Shown in pieces: positions 7,215 through 12,428 of a stretch of DNA of 12,428 nucleotides. Location of the stretch: assembly GCA_031279575.1 (NCBI GenBank), contig JAITIG010000085.1:1-12428 (forward strand), written 5' to 3'. Position 1 is the first letter of the stretch. Each line of letters begins with the position of its first letter. The DNA comes from Bifidobacteriaceae bacterium (GTDB lineage: Bacteria > Actinomycetota > Actinomycetes > Actinomycetales > WQXJ01). The position numbers and the translations under genes were made by a program. The notes under the pieces are model-generated. The model did no database searches. It was given only the letters and a program-made list of their open reading frames with translations, and was not told the origin of the DNA.

Positions 7215-8192
7215 TCAGAGCCTGACGCGTTTGGGGCCGGCCTGCCAAGCCCGCCACGAGGAATCCACAATCGAGCGCAGATCATGCTGCGCTTTCCACT
7301 CGAAGACCTGCTCAATCCGGTCGACATCGCCAATCAGGACCGGCGGGTCGCCCGGCCGGCGCGGCTCGACCACCGGGGTGGTGTCCAGGCCTGTCACCTC
7401 CCCCACCATCTCCACCACCTGGCGCACCGAGTTGCCCGCCCCGGTGCCAATGTTGAAGGCGTCAAACGGCCGCTGCTCGCGCTCCAAGTAATCCAAGGCG
7501 ATCATGTGGGCGGTGGCGATGTCCACCACATGGATGTAGTCGCGCACGCAGGTGCCATCCGGAGTCGGGTAGTCCGCGCCGAACACCGCCGGCCGCTGGC
7601 CTTGGTAGAGCTTCTGCAAAACCATTGGGATCAGGTTCAGCACCGCCGGGTCGCCCAAGTCGTCCCAACCCGCGCCGGCCACGTTGAAATACCGCAGGTT
7701 GACCACGCGCAAACCCCAGGCCCGGGCGGCATCGCGGCCCAGCCACTCGCCAATCAGCTTGGTCTTCCCGTACGGGTTGATCGGCTTCATGGCGATGTCC
7801 TCCCGCACCCGGTCCACCACCGGCTGGCCGTAGGTGGCGGCCGAGGACGAGAACACCAACCGGCCCACCCCCTGCGCCTCCATCGCCATCAGCAGATTGG
7901 CCATGCCGCCCACGTTTTGCTGGTAGTACCAGGCCGGGCGCTGCACCGATTCCCCGACTTGCTTGCGGCCGGCCACATGGACCACCGCCGTGCAGCCGTC
8001 GAGCGCGGCCTGCAGGCGCGGCAGCTCGGCGGTGTCCGCCAAATCCAGTTGCACCAGCGCGGCGTGGCCCACCCGCCCGGCGTCGCCGTAGGACAGGTCG
8101 TCAATCACGATGACCTCGTGTCCGGCCCGTTCCAGCAGGCGCACAATATGGGCTCCGATGTAACCGGCCCCGCCGGTGACGCAAATCGACAT
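7215..8192 (-). CDS. galE: UDP-glucose 4-epimerase
   Basis: This short-chain dehydrogenase-type epimerase interconverts UDP-glucose and UDP-galactose using bound NAD. The 325-residue protein has the nucleotide-binding TGGAGYIGAH at 6-15, VHVAGRKQVGESV at 71-83, SSSAATYG at 115-122 (Ser117 catalytic position), PYGKTK with Tyr141 and Lys145 as the YxxxK pair, RYFNVAGA at 168-175 and FNIGTGAGNSV near the C-terminal third, all GalE landmarks. It is slightly shorter than E. coli GalE (338). ATG 8192 was chosen because MSICVTGG begins the Rossmann fold directly. AGGG lies about nine bases upstream and AAAGG closer. The same frame is open much further upstream, but only through repeats and the wrong frame of the glycosyltransferase gene. 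It lies downstream of the glycosyltransferase genes on the same strand, so supplying UDP-Gal (or a related UDP-hexose) to surface glycan assembly is a reasonable inference. Confidence 0.95.
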   Translation of the reverse strand: MSICVTGGAGYIGAHIVRLLERAGHEVIVIDDLSYGDAGRVGHAALVQLDLADTAELPRLQAALDGCTAVVHVAGRKQVGESVQRPAWYYQQNVGGMANLLMAMEAQGVGRLVFSSSAATYGQPVVDRVREDIAMKPINPYGKTKLIGEWLGRDAARAWGLRVVNLRYFNVAGAGWDDLGDPAVLNLIPMVLQKLYQGQRPAVFGADYPTPDGTCVRDYIHVVDIATAHMIALDYLEREQRPFDAFNIGTGAGNSVRQVVEMVGEVTGLDTTPVVEPRRPGDPPVLIGDVDRIEQVFEWKAQHDLRSIVDSSWRAWQAGPKRVRL

Positions 8193-8300
8193 ACCTTTAA
8201 CCCTAATGTCCCCTGGCGTCCCCCAGCCGCCCAGCCCGGCCCTGGCCAGGGCGCCAGCTGCGGCAGCTAGGACGCCGGCCAGGGCGCCGGCTAGGACGCC

Positions 8301-8570
8301 GGCTGGGCGGGCGGGTCCTTTGGGGCCCGCAGGCGGCGGAAATCGCCCACGGCGCGCCGGCCAGGGCGCCGGCTGGGCGGGCGGATCCTTTGGGGCCCGC
8401 AGGCGGCGGAAATCGCCCACGGCTCGCCGGCCAGGGCGCCGGCTAGGCGGGCGGATCCTTTGGGGCCCGCAAGCGGCGGAAATCGCCCACGGCGCGCCGG
8501 CTAGGACGCCGACTGGGCGGGCGGATCCTTTGGGGCCCGCAGGCGGCGGAAATCGCCCACGGCGCGCCGG
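8301..8570 (-). repeat. 70-bp tandem repeats derived from the 3' end of the GT2 gene, filling the galE-GT2 gap
   Basis: Units start at 8301, 8371, 8441 and 8511 (the last is 60 bp), with only a few mismatches each. The unit at 8511-8570 encodes the C-terminus of the GT2 glycosyltransferase (RRAVGDFRRLRAPKDPPAQ). The three others lie beyond or across its stop codon (8501-8503) and are therefore non-coding copies of that coding end. Because 70 is not a multiple of three, the copies fall in rotating frames. Each unit holds an inverted repeat GCGGGC...GCCCGC (for example 8377-8382 with 8395-8400). The rest of the 308-bp intergenic region (8193-8300) has shorter related blocks, GGCCAGGGCGCCGGC and CTAGGACGCCGGC, and no gene. 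Confidence 0.9.
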
Positions 8571-9235
8571 CCAATCCCAACAATCCGGGGGATGTTGATC
8601 GAGTTGACGCCGCCTTGCCTGGGCCGGAACGTCACCGGCAGCCAGCGCAGCGGCCGGCCGGCCTGGATCAGGCGGACGGTCAGGAGCACATTGGCCAAAT
8701 TGTGCCCGGCCGGGATCTGCTCCAAGGCGGCCGCCAGCGCCGGCCCCCGCACCAGCCGGAAGGGGCAGTTGGCGTCCGGCGCTTTGACGCCGAACACCAG
8801 CCGCACCACCAGCCGCAAGACCCGGGTCACCACCACCCGCGACCACCCGTCCTGGCGCTGGGTGCGCCAGCCGATGACGGCGTCGGCTTGGTCCCGCAGG
8901 TCCCAGAAGCGGGGGAACTCGCCCGGCAGGGTCTGCCGGTCGGAATCGGTTTGGAACACGAAGTCCGCCCCCGCCTCCAGCGCCCGCCGGTAGCCGAACA
9001 GCAAGGTCGCGCCGTGGCCCGAGTTCGGCTTGGTCGCCACCTCCAAGGTGGGGCCGTGGCGCTGCGCCAACTCCTGGAGCAGTTCCAAGGTGTTGTCTTT
9101 CGAGCCGTCGTCCACCACCAGCAGGCGCGCCTGCGGGCCGGTCGCGGCGATCACCGGAGCCCACTCTTCGACCAAGGCGGCGATGTTGTCCGCCTCGTTG
9201 TAGGCGGGGATCACCGCGTAAAGTTTGTCAGCCAT
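8501..9235 (-). CDS. Family 2 glycosyltransferase, polyprenyl-phosphate sugar synthase-like
   Basis: The 244-residue protein looks like the DPM1/GtrB-type GT2 group, which transfers a sugar from a nucleotide donor to undecaprenyl or another polyprenyl phosphate at the cytoplasmic face. The GT-A fold is visible: VIPAYNEADNI (8-18), VVDDGSKDNT (40-49), NSGHGATL (71-78), the metal-site TDSD (96-99), then the acceptor-side pattern RTQRQDGWSR (124-133) and DANCPFRLVR (154-163). No membrane segments are evident. ATG 9235 is supported by AAGGAGG six bases upstream. The first eight bases overlap the end of the GtrA gene, so translation is probably coupled. The frame is open upstream to 9712, but only as a Pro/Arg shadow of the GtrA tail. 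The last residues, RRLRAPKDPPAQSAS, lie in the 70-bp repeat. The sugar is unknown. Confidence 0.9.
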   Translation of the reverse strand: MADKLYAVIPAYNEADNIAALVEEWAPVIAATGPQARLLVVDDGSKDNTLELLQELAQRHGPTLEVATKPNSGHGATLLFGYRRALEAGADFVFQTDSDRQTLPGEFPRFWDLRDQADAVIGWRTQRQDGWSRVVVTRVLRLVVRLVFGVKAPDANCPFRLVRGPALAAALEQIPAGHNLANVLLTVRLIQAGRPLRWLPVTFRPRQGGVNSINIPRIVGIGRRAVGDFRRLRAPKDPPAQSAS

Positions 9236-10142
9236 GGCGCGCCTCCTTAGTCTTTCCAGGCTCCCCGGCAGGCCCCGCGCCCGCCCCCGGTGAGCCCATT
9301 TTGCCCGCTGCCGCGCCCGCCGGCGGCGGGTTTGGCCCGGCCGGCCCCGCCGGGCCGGCAACTGGCCCCCGGCCAGGCTGGGCCGCAGCCGCCGGTGCGA
9401 GCGGGCTGGCAGCATCGGGCGGCGGCGCAGTCGGGGCGGCGTCTGGCGGGGCGGCAGCATCCGGCGAGGCAGGCGGGGCGGCGGCACCGGGCGAGGCGGC
9501 GGCACCGGGCAGGGCAGGCGGGGCGGCGGCACCGGGCGAGGCGGCGGCATCGGGCAGGGCGGCGGCACCGGGCAGGGCGGCGGCACCGGGCAGGGCGGCG
9601 GCACCGGGCTGGGCGGCGGCACCGGGCGGGGCGGCGGCTCCGGGCGGGGCAGGCGGGGCGGCGGCATCGGGCGGGGCGGCGGCATCGGGCGGGGCAGGCG
9701 GGGCGGCGGCATCGGGCGGGGAATCCCAAGCGATGCGGAACGTCACCAACTTGTTCAAGGTGAACTGGAAGGCCGCCACCACAATGATCGCCGCGGCCTT
9801 GACCCCGCGCTCGGGGGCGCCCCACGCCACCACCCCGAGGTGCAAAATCAGGGCCGACAGCCCCAAACCAGTCCAACCCACAGCCAAGAACACCCCGGCC
9901 CGGCGGACCAGCGCGTTGGTGCGCCGGAAGTTGAAAAAGGCGTTGCAAGTGAAACTGATCGCCATACCCAGGTGGACGCTGACCAGATTGGCCACCTGCA
10001 ACGGCAAACCCCAAGCGCGCAGCTCCAAGAAGGCCAAGTAGTCGGCCCCGGCCGCGATCAGGCCGAACACGCCGTACAACAGCACCTGGCGCACAAACGG
10101 CCAGCGGGTCAACCGGCGCAGCGCCGTGGCTAGTAGCTTCAC
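9228..10142 (-). CDS. GtrA-family membrane protein with a long Ala/Pro repeat tail
   Basis: Residues 1-138 form a GtrA-like core with four hydrophobic segments (about 20-38, 48-66, 84-104, 114-132) and conserved stretches ISFTCNAFFNFRRTNA and FQFTLNKLVTFRI. GtrA proteins are thought to flip or present polyprenyl-linked sugars and usually sit beside a GtrB-like GT2 enzyme, as here. Family members are usually about 120-150 residues; this one has 304, because residues about 141-304 are an Ala/Pro/Gly tail with repeated LPGAAA and PPDAAA units. I chose GTG 10142, which has GGAGAGG five bases upstream and places the start about 20 residues before the first membrane segment. Alternatives are ATG 10214 and GTG 10235, which would add 24 or 31 residues. 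The stop overlaps the GT2 start by eight bases, and the last codons encode that gene's ribosome binding site. Confidence 0.85.
   Translation of the reverse strand: MKLLATALRRLTRWPFVRQVLLYGVFGLIAAGADYLAFLELRAWGLPLQVANLVSVHLGMAISFTCNAFFNFRRTNALVRRAGVFLAVGWTGLGLSALILHLGVVAWGAPERGVKAAAIIVVAAFQFTLNKLVTFRIAWDSPPDAAAPPAPPDAAAPPDAAAPPAPPGAAAPPGAAAQPGAAALPGAAALPGAAALPDAAASPGAAAPPALPGAAASPGAAAPPASPDAAAPPDAAPTAPPPDAASPLAPAAAAQPGRGPVAGPAGPAGPNPPPAGAAAGKMGSPGAGAGPAGEPGKTKEARHG
9242..9248 (-). promoter_or_regulatory. Ribosome binding site of the GT2 gene inside the GtrA gene
   Basis: AAGGAGG on the minus strand lies six bases before the GT2 ATG. It is formed by the AAG-GAG-G codons of the last GtrA residues (KEARHG), so ribosomes finishing GtrA would reach the GT2 start directly. 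Confidence 0.8.
9420..9720 (-). repeat. 18-bp in-frame tandem repeats encoding the GtrA tail
   Basis: The plus strand shows GGCGGCGGCACCGGGCAG and close variants head to tail, clearest at 9541-9615, with more degenerate copies either side. Each 18-bp unit encodes a hexapeptide of the LPGAAA, PPDAAA or SPGAAA type. The period is a multiple of three throughout, as expected if frame is selected. Confidence 0.85.
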
Positions 10143-10573
10143 AAACGCCTCTCCAACCTCCGGGGGATAATCCAGACGCAGCCGCCTTGCCAGGCGCTGA
10201 CCTTGCCCAGCCATGCTAACAGCGAGGTCTGACACCAGCCGCGGCCAAAGCGAAACTCTCCCGCTGCCCGGCGCGCCCGCCGCCAGGCGCGTTCGCCCAA
10301 ACCGGGCCCCAGGTTGGCCCGCCCCAGGTTGGCCCGCCCCCAGGTTGGCCCGCCCCCAGGTTTGGCCAGGCCCCCCCGTTTGGCCAGGCCCCCAGGCTTG
10401 GCCAGGGCGGCCGTGCTAGCATCGTCGGTTTGGACGCCCCACCAGAGCCTGGCGGCCGGGGGGAAACCCCCCGCGCGGCCGGCCACGCCTGGCGCCAGGG
10501 GCCAATCCGACCCGAATCAGGCCAATCAGGCCCTCGGATCCGGCCGGGCCGCCGGGTGCGCCAAAGGAGAGGC
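10143..10573. other. Divergent intergenic region with degenerate repeats
   Basis: This 431-bp gap lies between the start of the GtrA gene (minus) and the GT-C gene (plus) and must hold promoters for both. ORFs across it are low-complexity and lack family sequence or a good ribosome binding site. TAGCAT-like -10 hexamers occur at 10417-10422 (plus) and 10213-10218 (minus strand), but neither has a properly spaced -35 box, so I do not call promoters. The repeat block at 10306-10404 is listed separately. Confidence 0.55.
10306..10404. repeat. Six degenerate 15-18 bp tandem repeats (GCCCCAGGTTGGCCC type)
   Basis: Two identical 15-bp copies (10306-10320, 10321-10335) are followed by four copies that lengthen to 16, 17 and 18 bp (GCCCCCAGGTTTGGCCA, GGCCCCCAGGCTTGGCCA). 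The length drift, not in threes, agrees with a non-coding location. The TTGGCC core is shared by all. Confidence 0.75.
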
Positions 10574-12295
10574 ATGGGGCAAGACAAGCTGGCCAGCGCC
10601 GCCAGGCGGTTGGCGTGCCTGGCAACATGCGGCGCCTTGGGGCTGATCGCGGCCACGGTGCTGGTGCTGCCGCTGGCCTTGTCCCTGGGGGAATCAGGCG
10701 CCGCGCCCTCCTACCCGTGGGGTTGGTGGCTGCTGGCCGGCGGGGCGGGGGCGGGCGGAATCGGCCTTTGGCGGCTGGGCGGCCAGCGCGCGCTACGGGC
10801 CTGGCGGTCGCTCGGCGCGCCCGCCTGGGCGGTGCCGGCCAGCCTGTTCGCCTTCTTCCTGGCAGTCAAACTGGTCCCGGCTTTGGCGCTGAAAACCGCG
10901 CAGCGGTCCGATTTCCTGATGATCTACCAAGCCGCCCAAAGCATCGCGGCGGGCGACCACAGCTTCAACACCTCGGCCTACTGGCACTTCTTCGCCTACC
11001 AGACGCCGTTCGCCCTGTGGGAGGCGGCGCTGGTCAAACTGGGCGGCGGCTCTTTGGTCCCGCTGCTGGCGGCCAACGCGCTGGCGATGGCCGGGACCAA
11101 CCTGCTGGTGTTCCTGGCGGCGCGCCGGCTCAGCGGCTCGGCGGTGGGCGGGATCGCCGCCAGCTTGGCCTACTGCGCCTACCCGGGGCCGTATCTGCTG
11201 GCAAATGTGCTGACCAACGACCACCTTTCCACCTTTCTGCTCTACCTGGGGGCCTTCATGGTGCTGGCCGCCTGCGCCCGGGCGGCCCGGGGCGGGCAGG
11301 GCGGGTGGCGCGCCGCGGCGCCTGGAGTGGCCCAGGGGCTGGCCGGCGGGCTGGTTTTACAACTCGGCAACCTGATCCGGCCGGCCGGTCCGCTGGTTTG
11401 GCTGGCCCTGGCGGGCGGCATCGGCCTGGGTTTGGCCACCGGCTGGCGCGGGCGGCAAGGGCGGCGCGGGCGGCGCGGCTGGCGCGGGCGGCGGCCTGGC
11501 CTGGCGGCCGGCGCGGCCGCGGGCGCCGCCCTGGCCGCCTACGCGCTGCTGGCGCTGGGCGCGGGCGCGGCCGTCAAAGCCAGCGGCGTCAACCCCGGCG
11601 GGGTCGCCTCCAACCTGCCGGAGTGGAAATTCATCTGCGCCCTGGCCGGCCCGGACCAACTCCGGGACGATGCCGCCGCCATCGGCGCCTACGCCGCCCA
11701 ACCCAAAGCGGAGGCGCGGGCCGCCGCCCGCGACATCCTGGCCCGCGACCTCCGCCAGCTACCGCAGACCTGGCGATACATCCTGGGGCGCCAACTGAGG
11801 CACCTTTGGGTGGAAAACGACACGGCGCTGTTCGCCTTCAACCCGGCCCTGGCGGGCAACCCAACCTACAGCCTGCCCGATGCCAAGACCGCCACCGCGG
11901 CCTACTTGATGGTGGGTTTGGAGCGCGGCATCTTCCTGCCGGCGGTGGTGCTGGCCGCCTGGGGCGCCGCGGCGATCGGCCGGCGGCGGCGCTGGGGGGC
12001 GCTGGCGGCCTTCCTCGGCTGCCTGGTCGCGGCCTACTTCCTGGCCCACCTGGTGATCGAGGCCCAACCGCGCTACCGCTACCTGGTCAGCCCGGCCATC
12101 TTCGCGCTGGCGGGTCCGGCCTGGGCCCGCCTGGCCACACCCGCCCGCCAACTCGGCCGGGCGGTCAGGGGTGCAATTCGGGGGACTCGGTGTGCTCGGC
12201 CGGCTCAATCTGGAACGTCGAGTGAGTCAAGTCGAAGTGGCCGGAGAGGCATTGGCCCATCTGGTCCAGCAACTCGTGGTAGGCCGCCGGGTTGA
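10574..12295 (+). CDS. GT-C-fold membrane glycosyltransferase (GT39/ArnT-like)
   Basis: A 573-residue polytopic membrane protein, probably using a polyprenyl-phosphate sugar to glycosylate an extracytoplasmic acceptor. Family-like features are an acidic residue in the first periplasmic loop (RSDFLMIYQAAQSIAAGD, 111-128), LLANVLTNDHLSTFLLYLGAF (208-228) and, near the end, IEAQPRYRYLVSPAIFALAG (495-514), the E.qpRY pattern of PMT/ArnT proteins. About ten or more hydrophobic segments are visible. Residues 291-308 (WRGRQGRRGRRGWRGRRP) are an unusual Arg-rich cytoplasmic-type loop. ATG 10574 has AGGAGAGG just upstream; the open frame from 10430 is low-complexity. Divergent transcription from the GtrA/GT2 pair suggests one glycan pathway. 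From residue 531 onward the coding region is antisense to the CDF gene, and that tail looks unconserved, so the natural C-terminus may be near residue 530. Acceptor and sugar are unknown. Confidence 0.8.
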   Translation: MGQDKLASAARRLACLATCGALGLIAATVLVLPLALSLGESGAAPSYPWGWWLLAGGAGAGGIGLWRLGGQRALRAWRSLGAPAWAVPASLFAFFLAVKLVPALALKTAQRSDFLMIYQAAQSIAAGDHSFNTSAYWHFFAYQTPFALWEAALVKLGGGSLVPLLAANALAMAGTNLLVFLAARRLSGSAVGGIAASLAYCAYPGPYLLANVLTNDHLSTFLLYLGAFMVLAACARAARGGQGGWRAAAPGVAQGLAGGLVLQLGNLIRPAGPLVWLALAGGIGLGLATGWRGRQGRRGRRGWRGRRPGLAAGAAAGAALAAYALLALGAGAAVKASGVNPGGVASNLPEWKFICALAGPDQLRDDAAAIGAYAAQPKAEARAAARDILARDLRQLPQTWRYILGRQLRHLWVENDTALFAFNPALAGNPTYSLPDAKTATAAYLMVGLERGIFLPAVVLAAWGAAAIGRRRRWGALAAFLGCLVAAYFLAHLVIEAQPRYRYLVSPAIFALAGPAWARLATPARQLGRAVRGAIRGTRCARPAQSGTSSESSRSGRRGIGPSGPATRGRPPG

Positions 12296-12428
12296 ACCGG
12301 TCCGGCTGCACCACCACATGCGCCGTCAGCGACACCAAGCCAGAGGTGATGGTCCAGGCGTGCAGATCGTGGACCGAGACCACGCCGGGCAGGCCCTGCA
12401 GGTGCTGGCGCACCTGGTTTAGGTCCAT
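12165..12428 (-). CDS. Cation diffusion facilitator (CDF) efflux protein, C-terminal end
   Basis: Eighty-seven codons up to TGA (12165-12167) show the cytoplasmic C-terminal dimerisation domain of CDF metal transporters: LPGVVSVHDLHAWTITSGLVSLTAHVVV followed by FDLTHSTFQIEP. These proteins export Zn2+, Co2+, Cd2+ or similar ions in exchange for protons. The membrane domain and true start lie beyond the right edge; the ATG at 12428 is most likely an internal methionine. Metal specificity cannot be judged because the transmembrane HD/DD site is missing from view. The 3' end overlaps the converging GT-C gene by 131 bp; conserved protein sequence in the overlap is on this strand. The His/Glu-containing end (AEHTESPELHP) could bind metal, but this is speculative. 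Confidence 0.88.
   Translation of the reverse strand: MDLNQVRQHLQGLPGVVSVHDLHAWTITSGLVSLTAHVVVQPDRFNPAAYHELLDQMGQCLSGHFDLTHSTFQIEPAEHTESPELHP

Noticed and set aside
8301..8570. CRISPR-like array
   Set aside because: Units abut with no unique spacers, and the unit is a copy of coding sequence.
8193..9164. Upstream extension of the galE frame giving a 649-residue fusion
   Set aside because: The extension reads through the 70-bp repeats and the wrong frame of GT2. GalE starts naturally at the MSICVTGG Rossmann motif.
9236..9712. Upstream extension of the GT2 frame (MPPPRLPRP-type start)
   Set aside because: A Pro/Arg shadow of the GtrA Ala/Pro tail. A strong ribosome binding site marks ATG 9235 as the start.
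10412..10425. TAGCAT as a promoter -10 box for the GT-C gene
   Set aside because: The nearest TTGGCC-type -35 boxes are 13 or 31 bp away, outside the usual spacing, so the match is likely chance.
10143..10486. Minus-strand 115-codon ORF upstream of the GtrA gene
   Set aside because: Low-complexity translation of the degenerate repeats, overlapping the GtrA start in another frame, with no homology signature.

Overview
The window is very GC-rich (roughly 70% by eye). Its genes have GC-rich third codon positions, AGGAGG-type ribosome binding sites and long spurious ORFs in the wrong frames. This base composition, together with a GadB/GadC pair, GtrA and polyprenyl-phosphate glycosyltransferase genes and a DUF11-repeat surface protein, suggests a host-associated or fermentative high-GC Gram-positive (Actinomycetota). 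No marker here fixes the genus.

Layout: (1) 1-2651, minus strand: the N-terminal 883 residues of a secreted DUF11-repeat surface protein, running off the left edge. (2) 2652-3069: a divergent intergenic region with a 14-bp palindrome and a promoter-like element for a small orphan gene (3070-3324, plus strand). (3) 3361-6981, minus strand: gadB then gadC, the glutamate decarboxylase / glutamate:GABA antiporter acid-resistance pair. GadC carries long Pro/Ala-rich additions at both ends. (4) 7215-8192, minus strand: galE (UDP-glucose 4-epimerase). (5) 8193-8500: a repeat-filled gap in which a 70-bp unit derived from the 3' end of the next gene is repeated in tandem. (6) 8501-10142, minus strand: a GtrA-family membrane protein overlapping a GT2 polyprenyl-phosphate sugar synthase. 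(7) 10143-10573: a divergent intergenic region with degenerate 15-18 bp repeats. (8) 10574-12295, plus strand: a GT-C-fold (GT39/ArnT-like) membrane glycosyltransferase. (9) 12165 to the right edge, minus strand: the C-terminal end of a cation diffusion facilitator transporter, overlapping the previous gene tail to tail.

Two functional themes stand out. GadB consumes a proton when it decarboxylates cytosolic glutamate, and GadC exchanges the GABA for external glutamate, so together they resist acid. The GalE, GT2, GtrA and GT-C genes make a plausible surface glycosylation set: nucleotide-sugar supply, loading of the sugar onto a lipid carrier, a membrane step (GtrA) and transfer outside the cell. 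The acceptor is unknown; the DUF11 protein is only a neighbour.

The most unusual feature is repeat expansion. In-frame 18-bp (GadC C-tail, GtrA tail) and 96-bp (GadC N-terminus) repeats lengthen the probably cytoplasmic ends of membrane proteins. Non-coding gaps carry repeats of 70 bp or of irregular 15-18 bp length that do not keep frame. I found no RNA genes, CRISPR arrays, insertion sequences or phage genes, and nothing that clearly amounts to a wholly new defence or metabolic system.
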